Of a stretch of 64,000 nt of DNA, positions 53,069-62,900 are shown piece by piece (position 1 is the first letter of the stretch; every line of letters starts with the position of its first letter). This DNA comes from Pseudolabrys sp035626335 (lineage in GTDB: Bacteria; Pseudomonadota; Alphaproteobacteria; Rhizobiales; Xanthobacteraceae). Position numbers and translations under genes: made by a program. Location of the stretch: contig DASPNW010000011.1 of assembly GCA_035626335.1 (NCBI GenBank), positions 1 through 64,000 on the forward strand. Direction: 5' to 3'. The notes below the pieces were generated by a model, which was given only the letters and a program-made list of their open reading frames with translations, was not told the origin of the DNA and made no database searches.

Positions 53069-53166
53069 TTCCAAAAGTATGAAATAGGTAAACAGCGCTG
53101 TCATAAAAGTGAAAAGGGCAGCTGGTACATGTCGCGCATGATCGTTGTATCGGAGACCGCCGCATC

Positions 53167-53967
53167 GTGACGGACAACGCCACGCGACGATTTCGCGCGC
53201 TGTTCATCTCCGACGTCCATCTGGGTACGCGCGGCTGTCAGGCCGACAAGTTGCTCGATTTTCTTCGTAACCACGAAGCTGAAATGATCTATCTGGTCGG
53301 CGACATCGTCGACGGTTGGGCGTTGCGCTCGTCATGGTATTGGCCGCAAGTACACAACGACGTCGTGCAAAAGCTTTTGCGACAGGCCCGCAAGGGTGCG
53401 CGCCTGATCTATATCCCCGGAAACCACGACGAATTTCTGCGCGGTTATTACGGCACCCATTTCGGCGGCATCGAAGTCGTCGAAAACACCATTCATACGG
53501 GTGTCGATGGCCGCCGCTATCTCGTCGTTCATGGCGACATTTTCGATCTGGTCGTGACGCAGGCGCGTTGGCTCGCGCTGCTGGGCGACAAAGCCTACGA
53601 ATTCGCGCTCACCGCCAACCGTACGTTCAACGCGATCCGGCGCGTGCTCGGCGCACCATATTGGTCGCTATCAAAATGGGCCAAGCTCAAAGTCAAGAAC
53701 GCGGTGAACTATATTGGTGCATTCGAGAAGGCGCTGGCAACCGAAGCCAGGCATCATCATGCCGACGGCGTCATCTGCGGTCACATTCATACGGCAGCGA
53801 TGCACGACGACTACGGGCTTCGTTATATCAACTGCGGCGATTGGGTCGAAAGCTGCACGGCGGTAGCCGAAGGCCACGATGGCAAGTTCGAAATCATCAC
53901 CTGGACATATACCGGTCACGATAGCGAGCCGGCCCTAGCAATGCCGCCGGCGGCGAAAGCGGCTTGA
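53167..53967 (+). CDS. LpxH-like metallophosphoesterase (UDP-2,3-diacylglucosamine diphosphatase family)
   Basis: 266 residues from a GTG at 53167. All metal-ligand motifs of calcineurin-type phosphoesterases are present: LFISDVHLGTRG, YLVGDIVDGW, IYIPGNHDEF, VVHGDIFD, and VICGHIHTA. The family includes LpxH and the more distant LpxH2-like proteins. The genome context with a glycosyltransferase suggests a lipid or glycolipid phosphatase. The length is longer than E. coli LpxH (240 residues), with a basic linker and an Ala/Pro tail. The glycosyltransferase gene starts 4 bp after the stop. Confidence 0.88.
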   Translation: MTDNATRRFRALFISDVHLGTRGCQADKLLDFLRNHEAEMIYLVGDIVDGWALRSSWYWPQVHNDVVQKLLRQARKGARLIYIPGNHDEFLRGYYGTHFGGIEVVENTIHTGVDGRRYLVVHGDIFDLVVTQARWLALLGDKAYEFALTANRTFNAIRRVLGAPYWSLSKWAKLKVKNAVNYIGAFEKALATEARHHHADGVICGHIHTAAMHDDYGLRYINCGDWVESCTAVAEGHDGKFEIITWTYTGHDSEPALAMPPAAKAA

Positions 53968-53971
53968 GTGC

Positions 53972-55033
53972 ATGAAAATTCTGGTCGTCACCGACGCCTG
54001 GCATCCGCAGGTTAACGGCGTCGTACGCACCTTGGGCCATGTCGCCCGGGAGGCGCGTGCGCTCGGCGTTGAGGTGGAATTCCTAAGCCCCGATCAATTC
54101 TCGACTTTACCGATGCCGAGCTACCCGGAAATTCGGCTGGCGCTCGCCGGACCGGGCGGTATGGAACGGCGCCTTGAGTGTATCCGGCCTGATGCGATTC
54201 ATGTCGCGACAGAAGGTCCGCTCGGGCATGCCATGCGCCGAATCTGCCTGCGACGGGATCTGCCTTTCACCACCAGCTTTCACACGCGCTTTCCCGACTA
54301 TCTTGCAGAGCGATTGCCATTGCCTGAACACTGGACCAGAGAGGCGTCGTGGACGTGGCTCCGAAGGTTCCATGCTCCGGGCGCTGCCGTGCTGGCGGCA
54401 ACACCGGCGCTTGTCTCCGAGCTCACCGTGCGTGGCTTCAAAAATGTGAAGCTGTGGTCGCGCGGCGTCGACGCCGAATTATTCAACCCTAATGCGAAAA
54501 CGGATCTCGACTTGCCGCGGCCGATCTTTTTGACGGTCGGTCGGGTTGCGCCGGAAAAGAACCTTGAAGCTTTCCTGGAGCTTGATCTGCCGGGTACCAA
54601 GCTTGTCGTCGGAGATGGTCCGTTGCGCAACACACTTGTGCGCAAATTTCCGGATGCGGTGTTCCTTGGCCCGCAACGTAACGGCGCGCTGGCAGGAATC
54701 TATGCGGCAGCAGACGTCTTTGTGTTTCCCAGCCGCACCGATACTTTCGGACTCGTATTGCTCGAAGCGTTGGCGAGCGGTATCCCGATCGCGGCGTTCC
54801 CCGCGGCGGCACCGCGCGACGTCATCGGCGACACAAATGTCGGTGTGCTCGATGAGGATCTTCGCCGCGCGTGCCTCGGGGCATTGGAATGCCCAAGGGA
54901 TGAGTGTCGCGACTTCGCGCTTGGCATGTCCTGGGCTGCCTGCGCGAGGACGTTCCTGGAGCATGTAACACGGGCAGCGAAGTCGAGGCGCAGACCGGTC
55001 GCCACACAGGACACTCCGCTCATGCATGCTTAG
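53972..55033 (+). CDS. GT4-family glycosyltransferase
   Basis: 353 residues. GT-B fold: N-terminal MKILVVTDAWHPQVNGVVRT with the NGVVRT loop, and the C-terminal donor site FPSRTDTFGLVLLEALASG with the EX7E-type catalytic glutamates. It resembles alphaproteobacterial glycosyltransferases that glycosylate diacylglycerol or similar lipids; the group includes enzymes making glucosyl or glucuronosyl diacylglycerol under phosphate limitation. Adjacent to the phosphoesterase gene (4 bp), so the two form an operon. The acceptor and sugar are unknown. Confidence 0.9.
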   Translation: MKILVVTDAWHPQVNGVVRTLGHVAREARALGVEVEFLSPDQFSTLPMPSYPEIRLALAGPGGMERRLECIRPDAIHVATEGPLGHAMRRICLRRDLPFTTSFHTRFPDYLAERLPLPEHWTREASWTWLRRFHAPGAAVLAATPALVSELTVRGFKNVKLWSRGVDAELFNPNAKTDLDLPRPIFLTVGRVAPEKNLEAFLELDLPGTKLVVGDGPLRNTLVRKFPDAVFLGPQRNGALAGIYAAADVFVFPSRTDTFGLVLLEALASGIPIAAFPAAAPRDVIGDTNVGVLDEDLRRACLGALECPRDECRDFALGMSWAACARTFLEHVTRAAKSRRRPVATQDTPLMHA

Positions 55034-55064
55034 ACGCCCGCTTCGGAGGTGACGCTGCGAACCC

Positions 55065-56093
55065 ATGACAGCATCGTTTTCGGGCGCTACTCTTCGCTGC
55101 ATGGGCGCAATCGACAATACCATTCTACCCACCGCGGCTGATATCGAGGCCGCTGCTAAACGGCTTGCCGGGATCGCCGTCCGGACGCCGCTGATCAGTG
55201 CGCCTGTGCTCGATGATGCAATCGGGGCACGCGTCTTTCTGAAGGCCGAAACCTTGCAACGTACCGGTTCGTTCAAATTCCGTGGCGCCTTCAACAAGAT
55301 TTCGTCGATCCCGCCCGAACGGCGTGCCGCCGGTGTGGTGGCCTACTCCAGCGGCAATCATGCGCAAGGCGTGGCGGCGGCGGCGCGTCTACTTGAAATG
55401 CGCGCGACCATCGTGATGCCGGCCGATGCGCCAAAGGCCAAGCGTGAACGCACGCTAGCGCTCGGTGCCGAGGTGATTCCTTATGACCGCAACAGCGAAG
55501 ATCGCGCCGCTATCGCCCGTAAAATCGTGACCGAACGAGGCGCCACACTGGTACCGCCCTACGACGACCCTCTGATCATCGCCGGGCAAGGCACGATTGG
55601 CGCCGAAATCGTTGATGAGCTCGCAGGGCTCTCTCTCAAGCCCGAAATCGTGGTCGTGGGCGCGTCGGGCGGCGGCCTCGCCGCCGGCATTTCAATCGGC
55701 GTGAAGGCGAGAGTGCCGTCGGCAAAATTCTACGTGGTTGAACCCGAAGGGTTCGACGATACGCTGCGCTCTTTCGCAAGCGGCAAGCGTGAGGCCAACG
55801 CGCGTATGAGCGGCACCATCTGCGATGCGCTGATGAGCAATACGCCTGGTGAATTGACCTTTCCGATCAACCGCGAGCTCATAGGGCAGGGCACCACTGT
55901 AAGCGACGTAGAAGTTGCGCGGGCCGTACGTTACGCTTTCAACGAACTAAAGCTGGTCGTTGAACCGGGCGGTGCTATTGGTCTGGCAGCCCTGCTTGCC
56001 GGCAAGCTCAGCGTCAGGGGCAAAGTTGTCGTCGGGATCTTGTCGGGCGGCAACGTCGATGTGGATATGTTCGCGCGTCTCACCGCGGCCTGA
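55065..56093 (+). CDS. Threonine ammonia-lyase-type PLP enzyme, no ACT domain
   Basis: 342 residues from the ATG at 55065; an in-frame ATG at 55101 is possible. The PLP lysine is in GSFKFRGAFNK, and the phosphate-binding glycine loop is GASGGGLAAG. LSGGNVDVDMF ends the catalytic domain, the type II PLP fold. The regulatory ACT domain of IlvA is missing, as in catabolic threonine dehydratases, serine racemases and threo-3-hydroxyaspartate ammonia-lyases, so these remain possibilities. No isoleucine biosynthesis genes are nearby. Confidence 0.9.
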   Translation: MTASFSGATLRCMGAIDNTILPTAADIEAAAKRLAGIAVRTPLISAPVLDDAIGARVFLKAETLQRTGSFKFRGAFNKISSIPPERRAAGVVAYSSGNHAQGVAAAARLLEMRATIVMPADAPKAKRERTLALGAEVIPYDRNSEDRAAIARKIVTERGATLVPPYDDPLIIAGQGTIGAEIVDELAGLSLKPEIVVVGASGGGLAAGISIGVKARVPSAKFYVVEPEGFDDTLRSFASGKREANARMSGTICDALMSNTPGELTFPINRELIGQGTTVSDVEVARAVRYAFNELKLVVEPGGAIGLAALLAGKLSVRGKVVVGILSGGNVDVDMFARLTAA

Positions 56094-56106
56094 TGGGGCC
56101 GGCTTT

Positions 56107-56865
56107 TTACGTGAACAAAGCAAGCCGCTCTTCCTCGCTCAACGCCATGATTGATGCCAATGGGCTTGTCGGCGCCAGCGCCCGCTTTGCTTCGGGAGGC
56201 TCTGATATCTTCGGTTCACTCGCGCGGGTGGTGGCCGGCTCCAAATCTATTGCAGGATGAGGGTCAGGTTCGCGCTGCGGTTCGACGAACGCGACCTCGA
56301 CTATCATCTCTTCGCTGCGCACAAGTGCAATCGACGGGGGCTGTGCCGCGGCCGGCGATGGAATAGGCAATTCCGGCTGCTCTGGCAGCGGCACAACAAT
56401 GAGATGCGTTCGTTCGCCCTCCTCACCGGGCGCGTCAGGTGCCTCGGACATCGGCGGTGGAAGCGGCTGGATCTGCGGCGCATTGTCGTCGCGGAGTGAG
56501 TTGAGAACATCCGCAATTCGACGCTCGACCAGCGCAATCAATTCCGCAAGCTTGCTCGCCTTTACCGCCAATATGCGGGTCTCAAGTTCGCACCGGGCCG
56601 CGACAATCTCGCCAAGAAGCTCGCGCAGTTGCTGCTTGATCGGCTCGGATGTCTGTGGCGTGGCATGCGTTGTGACCAAGGATTGCAGCCGGTCGATCGC
56701 GGCCAGCAATTGTTTGGTGTCGGCATTGCGGTTTCGTCGGGTGTATTCGGTAAGGAAGGCCCGGCCGCGCTCGCTTGCCGACAGCGCTTCGCAGAATGCC
56801 TGATAATCGCCTTCGTCTGATGCGCCGGACAACTGGTCCGTTCGGGCGGTTATTTCGTTTGGCAT
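56107..56865 (-). CDS. Conserved helical protein with Pro/Glu-rich tail, function unknown
   Basis: 252 residues from the ATG at 56865, with AGGGA upstream. The N-terminal half is helical (DYQAFCEALSASERGRAFLT, EYTRRNRNADTKQLLAAIDR, then a coiled-coil IVAARCELETRILAVKASKL). The C-terminal half is proline-, glutamate- and alanine-rich and probably disordered, ending in LASIMALSEEERLALFT, a short helix typical of interaction motifs. I recognise it as a type found in Bradyrhizobium relatives but no function is known. Cytoplasmic by lack of signal. Confidence 0.75.
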   Translation of the reverse strand: MPNEITARTDQLSGASDEGDYQAFCEALSASERGRAFLTEYTRRNRNADTKQLLAAIDRLQSLVTTHATPQTSEPIKQQLRELLGEIVAARCELETRILAVKASKLAELIALVERRIADVLNSLRDDNAPQIQPLPPPMSEAPDAPGEEGERTHLIVVPLPEQPELPIPSPAAAQPPSIALVRSEEMIVEVAFVEPQREPDPHPAIDLEPATTRASEPKISEPPEAKRALAPTSPLASIMALSEEERLALFT

Positions 56866-56992
56866 GTGCAATCCCTGCCGGTCCGTTTATCAATCATGCG
56901 GCTTGATTCGGCCAGTGAAGTTGCCCGGGTAAATGGTGTCTGGCTGAGAAAACGCAAGTTTCAATAACGGGTTACAGGGAGCCGGAGACAAG

Positions 56993-58162
56993 TTGATGCG
57001 GCCTGATTTGCGGATGTCCCTGGGCTTCGTACCGCGGCTGGCGGCGTTTTATGCCGCTCTGTTCATCCTGCCTGGCATTCAAATGCCGTTCTTCCCGGTC
57101 TGGCTTAAGGCAAAGGAGGTGGACGCGAAATTGATCGGCATCGTACTGGCGGTGCCGATGATCGCCCGGGTTCTAGCGATCCCGGTCATTACGCGGCAAG
57201 CCGACAAGCGCGATGTACGCGCTGTCTTGGTTGTTACGAGTCTTGCGACCGTCATCGGCTATACATTCGTTGGCCTATCCGGCGGCGCCGTTGCGATCTT
57301 GATCGCCTACGCACTGACGTCCCTGTTTTCCACACCACTGATGCCGCTTGCGGAAACCTATGCGCTCAAGGGACTCATGGCGCGCGGGCGCGTCTATGGG
57401 CCCGTGCGGTTGTGGGGGTCTTTCGCTTTCATACTCGGCAATTTCGCGGCAGGTTTTGCCGCTGATGCGATTCCTGCCCGCCACCTGATCTGGCTCATGG
57501 TCGCGGCAAGTGCCTTGGTGGCGATAGCAACGTGGACGCTGGCGCCACTCGCAGCAAGTACGATCGAACCGAGCGTGCAGGGAGCGTCGCACCAGAAGTC
57601 GCTACGCGATCCCGCATTTGTCGCAATAATTGTGGCCGCGAGCCTGATCCAGGCCAGCCATGCGGTGTTCTACGGGTTCTCGGCGGTGCAATGGCATGCT
57701 GCCGGTCTTGACGGCACCTTCATCGCCGCGTTGTGGGCGCTGGGCGTCGCAGCGGAGATCGTGCTGTTTGCACTGCAAGGACGGCTGCCGCCCATTTTCA
57801 CGCCGCCGGTGCTGCTGTTGATCGGCGCTTCGGCGGGCGTATTGCGCTGGGCAGGTATGGCACTGGATCCGCCGGCGTTCATTTTGCCGTGGTTGCAATT
57901 ACTGCATGCCTTGTCGTTCGGCGCGACCCACCTCGGCGCATTAATGTATCTTGCTCACCACGCGCCAAAGGGTCAGGCAGCAACCGCACAGGGCTATCTC
58001 GCGATTACAGCCGGTCTGGCAATGGCAGCCGCAATGGGAATTTCGGGGGTGCTGTACGAGGACTTCGGCAGCCGCGCCTACGCGGCGATGGCGCTAGTGG
58101 CGTTCGCTGGAGGCGCTTGCGGACTCGTAGCGCACGGGGCGCGGCGTGAGCCGACCCGCTGA
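56993..58162 (+). CDS. MFS transporter
   Basis: 389 residues, twelve membrane helices. The first helix block GFVPRLAAFYAALFILPGIQ then MPFFPVWLKAKEVDAKLIGI and the motif RQADKRDVR between helices 2 and 3 match the HcaT/nucleoside:H+ symporter-like group of the major facilitator superfamily, whose members take up aromatic acids or sugars. The substrate is not evident. The 3' end overlaps the antisense gene's 3' end by 69 bp. There are two adjacent Met-coding starts; GGAGACAAG lies upstream. Confidence 0.88.
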   Translation: MMRPDLRMSLGFVPRLAAFYAALFILPGIQMPFFPVWLKAKEVDAKLIGIVLAVPMIARVLAIPVITRQADKRDVRAVLVVTSLATVIGYTFVGLSGGAVAILIAYALTSLFSTPLMPLAETYALKGLMARGRVYGPVRLWGSFAFILGNFAAGFAADAIPARHLIWLMVAASALVAIATWTLAPLAASTIEPSVQGASHQKSLRDPAFVAIIVAASLIQASHAVFYGFSAVQWHAAGLDGTFIAALWALGVAAEIVLFALQGRLPPIFTPPVLLLIGASAGVLRWAGMALDPPAFILPWLQLLHALSFGATHLGALMYLAHHAPKGQAATAQGYLAITAGLAMAAAMGISGVLYEDFGSRAYAAMALVAFAGGACGLVAHGARREPTR

Positions 58163-58615
58163 GCGGGCCTGAGTCCGTACATCGCGATCGCAGCTGGCGA
58201 CGATGCCGTCGAGTTCGGGACCCTGGAGGTAGATCATCTTGCGCGACAAACCACCATGCTGGTTAATCCAGCGTCGCACTGAAGCCGGGTAGATGCTCCA
58301 AAGGGCCTGCGTGCCAAGCGGGCTGGTTACCGGCCGTCCTTCGTGGTCGGGCATCCAGGCGGCGTGAAAGCCAAAGCGCGCGCGCTGCGTGGCACAGATG
58401 CGCTCGCGCGGGACCAAACCCAGCACCAGCGTACAAGCAGACAGACAATTTCCATCGACGATGACGTTTTCGCCTGACGATCGCAACGTGTTGAAAGCTT
58501 GCAGATACTGACCAATCTGCCCGCCGCGGTCTTCCGCGATACGCATGGTCGCAGACGCCGACGTCACGCTGAGCGCCGCTAGTACGGCGCCGAAAATCAG
58601 GCCCCGAATTCGCAT
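58094..58615 (-). CDS. ClpP-like exported protein, function unknown
   Basis: 173 residues with a signal peptide ending ASATMRIA. The mature part has GGQIGQYLQAFNTLRSSGEN, VIVDGNCLSACTLVLGLVPR, and FGFHAAWMPDHEGRPVTSPL, a layout reminiscent of the ClpP/SppA-type fold, where a serine and a histidine could be catalytic (CLSAC Ser and GFHA His). This is a weak fold-level inference. Its 3' part overlaps the end of the MFS gene on the other strand, so the last 23 codons may be an extension. GACGGGGAT precedes the ATG. Confidence 0.75.
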   Translation of the reverse strand: MRIRGLIFGAVLAALSVTSASATMRIAEDRGGQIGQYLQAFNTLRSSGENVIVDGNCLSACTLVLGLVPRERICATQRARFGFHAAWMPDHEGRPVTSPLGTQALWSIYPASVRRWINQHGGLSRKMIYLQGPELDGIVASCDRDVRTQARSAGRLTPRPVRYESASASSERH

Positions 58616-58848
58616 ATCCCCGTCCCGTTATCGTCGCCCTGTCGGCGGGCGGTGCGATCTTGATTCAAGTCTAAGCCAAGCGGGTGGCCGACGGGAAGCT
58701 TTCGTTGGGCAAAAATTTTGAGAGGGGCGAATCAAAGGGAGGCACATTTCATGAACGAAATCAGGTGCTCAGCGGAACTGCGGTTCCCTGCCTTGTGTAC
58801 AGTTTCACCGCATTCAGGCGGAGGGAACGCAAGTTCCGCCGGTCGGCT

Positions 58849-59862
58849 TCAACCCCACAACGACGATGAGGCCGGATATATTAGGCTATCGGAGTAGCGC
58901 AGGCCGCCGGTACGATCCTTATCGAGCAGAAGCGGTCCATCGAGGTCGACGAAGCGCGCTTGTTGCGCAAGCAAGACGGCCGGTGCCATCGCCAGTGATG
59001 TGGCGACCATGCATCCCACCATGATCATGAAACCCTGGCGTTGTGCCTCTGCAACAAGGGCCAGCCCTTCGGTCAATCCGCCAGCTTTGTCGAGTTTTAC
59101 GTTGACCGCGTCGTATTTTCCGGCGAGCGCTGCGAGCGACAGGCGGTCGTGGACGCTCTCGTCAGCGCAGATAGGAATGGGCCGCTGCATCTGGGCCAAC
59201 GCCTGGTCATTCTCTTCCGGCAACGGCTGCTCAATCAAAACAACGCCGGCTTTGGCGCAGGCCGCAAAATTGGCCGCGAGGTTGCTTTCGTCCCAGCCCT
59301 CGTTGGCATCGACGATAAGCGTCGTGTCAGGTGCGGCGGTGCGCACGGCCGCAATACGCGCGGTATCGTCCTTGGCGCCAAGCTTGATCTTGAGCAGATC
59401 GCGATTAGCAGCTTTTTCGGCAGCTTTTGCCATCACCGACGGTGCATCAAGGGAGATTGTGTAGGCAGTCGTCACTGCGTGGGGGACGGGAAGACCGGCG
59501 ATTTCATGGGCTGGCCGTCCACCGCGTTTTGCTTCGAGGTCCCAGAACGCGCAGTCGAGCGCGTTGCGGGCGGCGCCGGGCGGCATCGCAGTCTGCAGGG
59601 CGACCCGATCGAGTCCGGTGCCAAGCTGCGGTCGTATGGCGTTGATCTGCGCCATAACGCTCTCGATGCTTTCGCCATAACGACCATAAGGAACGCATTC
59701 GCCACGGCCGCGAGATGTGCCGTCGCTCAGTTCTGCAACTACGACGACCGCTTCGGTCTTGCTGCCGCGGCTAATGCCGAACGAACCCGCAATAGGCCAT
59801 CGTTCGGTGGTAAGTGTGAGAGTTAGAGGGACTACCACTGAAAAATCCGAATGCCTGGCCAT
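58849..59862 (-). CDS. dgcA: Enolase-superfamily dipeptide epimerase (DgcA/AEE type)
   Basis: 337 residues. Muconate-lactonizing/Ala-Glu epimerase group: catalytic lysine motif LLKIKLGAK, metal ligands in LIVDANEGW, VLIEQPLPEEN and ICADESVHDR, the second lysine in NVKLDKAGG, and the end VDLDGPLLL. It fits L-Ala-D/L-Glu epimerases and the N-acetyl-D-glutamate racemase DgcA of Hyphomicrobiales; without the partner dgcN adjacent the symbol is tentative. The stop of the next gene lies upstream by 48 bp; they are on the same strand. Confidence 0.85.
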   Translation of the reverse strand: MARHSDFSVVVPLTLTLTTERWPIAGSFGISRGSKTEAVVVVAELSDGTSRGRGECVPYGRYGESIESVMAQINAIRPQLGTGLDRVALQTAMPPGAARNALDCAFWDLEAKRGGRPAHEIAGLPVPHAVTTAYTISLDAPSVMAKAAEKAANRDLLKIKLGAKDDTARIAAVRTAAPDTTLIVDANEGWDESNLAANFAACAKAGVVLIEQPLPEENDQALAQMQRPIPICADESVHDRLSLAALAGKYDAVNVKLDKAGGLTEGLALVAEAQRQGFMIMVGCMVATSLAMAPAVLLAQQARFVDLDGPLLLDKDRTGGLRYSDSLIYPASSSLWG

Positions 59863-59910
59863 GGCGCCACGGTTCCATCCGCCGCCGCCATGTCAAGCCG
59901 ACCTTTGCGA

Positions 59911-62900
59911 TCAGTCGAACCGTCCGGCTGCGTGTGCCAGCATGGTATAGACCTTGCCGGTTTCCGAGGTGAGGTAGGTTCGTGCCACCACCTGGCCACG
60001 GTCATCTCGGGAAACCTCATCAAGCAGACGCTCAAATTCGCTGATGTAGCGATCGACCGTCTGTTTGAATTCGCGGTCTAATCGATATTTCTTGCGGATG
60101 TCGTCGAACGCCTGCTGACCCTGCAAGGTGTAAAGCCGACGAGTAAACACATTGCGTTCACCGCGCTTGTAGCGGTCCCACAGATCGGCGGCTGCATCGT
60201 GATCAATCATGCGTGCAATGTCGACCGATAACGAATCCAACGACTCGATCGAGTGTCGGGCAGACCTCTCGTCATTTATGCGCGTGGGTGGCGTTTCGCG
60301 CATGCTCTCGCGTGACGGCTCGCGCTGCGGCTCTCCCTCCTCGCGTGATGCTCGATTAAGCAAATCGGTGAGCCACCCGCGGCCGGGTAAAGTGGGGGTG
60401 GGGGTCGGCTGAGGTCCTTCGGCACCCCGGCGCAACGCCGGAGCAAAGTTGCCGGTCTCGGCGCGTTGTGCAGGCCGCGGTGGACTGTCGCTGCGCGAAG
60501 GAATTTCGTTGCGGGGCGCGGCTTCGCTGCGCGACGGGGGTTCGTTACGTGGAAGAGTTTCGGGGCGGCTGCCGACCACAGCAAGCTCCTCGCGTACGCG
60601 TCGCACGGGCTCGACAGCGTCGAGGTTGCGGCCGTGACGGGCGACAATACGGTTGAGTTCAGCCAGTGCCTCGATCTGGTCAACAATGACCCGGCGCATT
60701 TGCGCGGCGCTTTCTGCCGTTTCCTGCGGGAGTTCGAACACGCCCCGGCGCAGCTCGCTGCGCGTCGCTTCGAGTTCACGCTGCATTTCCGCAGCCATCT
60801 GCTTCATGCCCTGTACAGCTTCTGCGAAGCGGTCGGTGGCGTTGCGGAACAGCGTCTGGGTCTCGCCGGCACTCTGTTCGTAAATGCCGCGCATCGCCTC
60901 GGAAGCCCGTTGGCGCTCCTCCTCTGCATTCTCCCGGACACGTTCATATTGCTCGACGATCGCGCGTGTGCCCTCGGCACTTGCTTCTGATACAAGGCGT
61001 GCAACTTCGCGGGCTCGTGTCGACGCGGCTTCGAGCGACTCGTCGAGCAGACCCGAAAAGCGGCCAAGACGTTTCTCGAGATCCTCGGTGCGAATATCGA
61101 GGGTTGCCACAAGCGAATCGAGCTGCATGCGGCGCTCGTTGACGCTGTCCTCACTGTGCTGATTGCTCCGGGCGATAGCTTCGACGGCTTTGGCAAGGTC
61201 GCGTCCGTGAATATCGAACTGGCGCGCAAGCTGCCCGAGGTCGCCGATGACCTGGGTAGTGATATCGCGAAAATTGGCAATGTTCGTTTCCACGCGCCCG
61301 GTAGCGTCGCCGGTTGAGGCGGTGACGTCGTTCATGGCGGTAACAAACTCCGACACGCGCAGCATCAGCGTATTTTCCAGTGCGCCCATGTTTTCGTGCG
61401 CGCCGCTAAGCACTTCCTGCAACATGATGTTGGCTTCGCGCAACCGCTCGAACAAGGCGGTCGTATCGGCGCGGAGCATTGTGTGCGTTTCCAACATCTC
61501 CTTCACAGTCGACGTGGCTGTCTCCCGCGAATGCGCAATCGCCTTCAGCGTAACTTCGTTGAGGTCGTGCAAGGTACGGCCGACGGCGCTGGTGGCTGCT
61601 TCCCCCGCGCTATTGATCATGCGCGAGATCTCGGTGCTGTTGTCCATCATCGTCCGCGTAAAGGCGAAGCCTCTCTCATCGATCGCCTTGACTGCCTGGT
61701 CGGTGGCAAAGGTCACTTCACGAGTGAATTGCTGGCTCTTTTCGCTGAGAGCCGCGAGCACGCCGCCGCTCTTTTCGGACAGAACAGAGGTCATTTCGTT
61801 GCTGCGCCGGCTCACGGAGTTGGCGATCTCGTCAGCCTTTCCGACGAAATTGCGTGCAACCTCTTCGCTTACTCCGACAAGGGTGCGCTCCGCATCGCCT
61901 GCGCTGTTGCGAATCGCCTCGGTCGTGGAAAGGGCGAGCTGACCGAGCGAACGTTCGGCCTCAGCCGAGTTGACCTTGATGGCCTGACTGAGCTGCTCAA
62001 GCCGCGCGTTGAGCGCATCCGCCGCCGCTTTGCTGCGGGTTTCGATTTGGCTGGCAACGGTTTCGGCGCGGCCGACGAGTAATTCTTCGAAACGTCCGAT
62101 CCGGCTATCGAGGTTGTTGGCCACTTCGAGGGCGCGCGCTCCCAGAGTCTGGTCAATCTCGCCGATCTTGACGCGAATTGCGTCTGCCACTTCGGTTCCA
62201 CGCGAATTGATCGTGCCGGCGACCTCGCCGATACGCTGATCGAGCGCGCTCACGACCTCGCTTCCGCCTTCGGTGAGCGTCTTGGCGAGTTCAGAGACCC
62301 GCGAACCAAGCACCGCTTCAAATTGTGCGAGACGTTGTTCTAGCGTACCGGAGACTTCGCCGGTCCGGCCGGTCACGCGCTGGTCGAAGGTGTCTATGTA
62401 GTTGCGCAGGGCTTCCGCGACGTCTTGGGTCCGCTGGCCAAGCCGACCGACCAGTTCGCCGCCATAGTTCTTCACGGTATGGTCGAATTCGGTGATCTGG
62501 CGGGTAATCAGATTGCCAAGATTGCTTGAATCCCGCGATATTTTTTCGGTAATTTCGGTGCTGCCCTTCGTGAACATCTCCTCAAAGGCCTGTAGCCGCG
62601 CCGCCAGCATTTCTTTGACGACATCGCCTCGGCTGTTGAGCGCCGCAACCAGCGATTCTGCGCTCTCACGGAAGGTGTCAGCTACCGCGTTACTGCGGCC
62701 CGCAATGGTGTCTGTGATGCGCGCGCCGGTTTGCTCAAGCTTCGAGACCACGTCGCCGCCGCGCAAAGAGAGATCAAGGACGAGCGAATCTCCTGTCGAA
62801 CGCAGCGTCGAGTTGACCTCGTCAGCGCGCGCGGCGATCGACTCGGCCAAGCGGGCGCTGCTGTCGGCGAGGGCGTCGGTAAATTGCTGCGAACGGGTCG

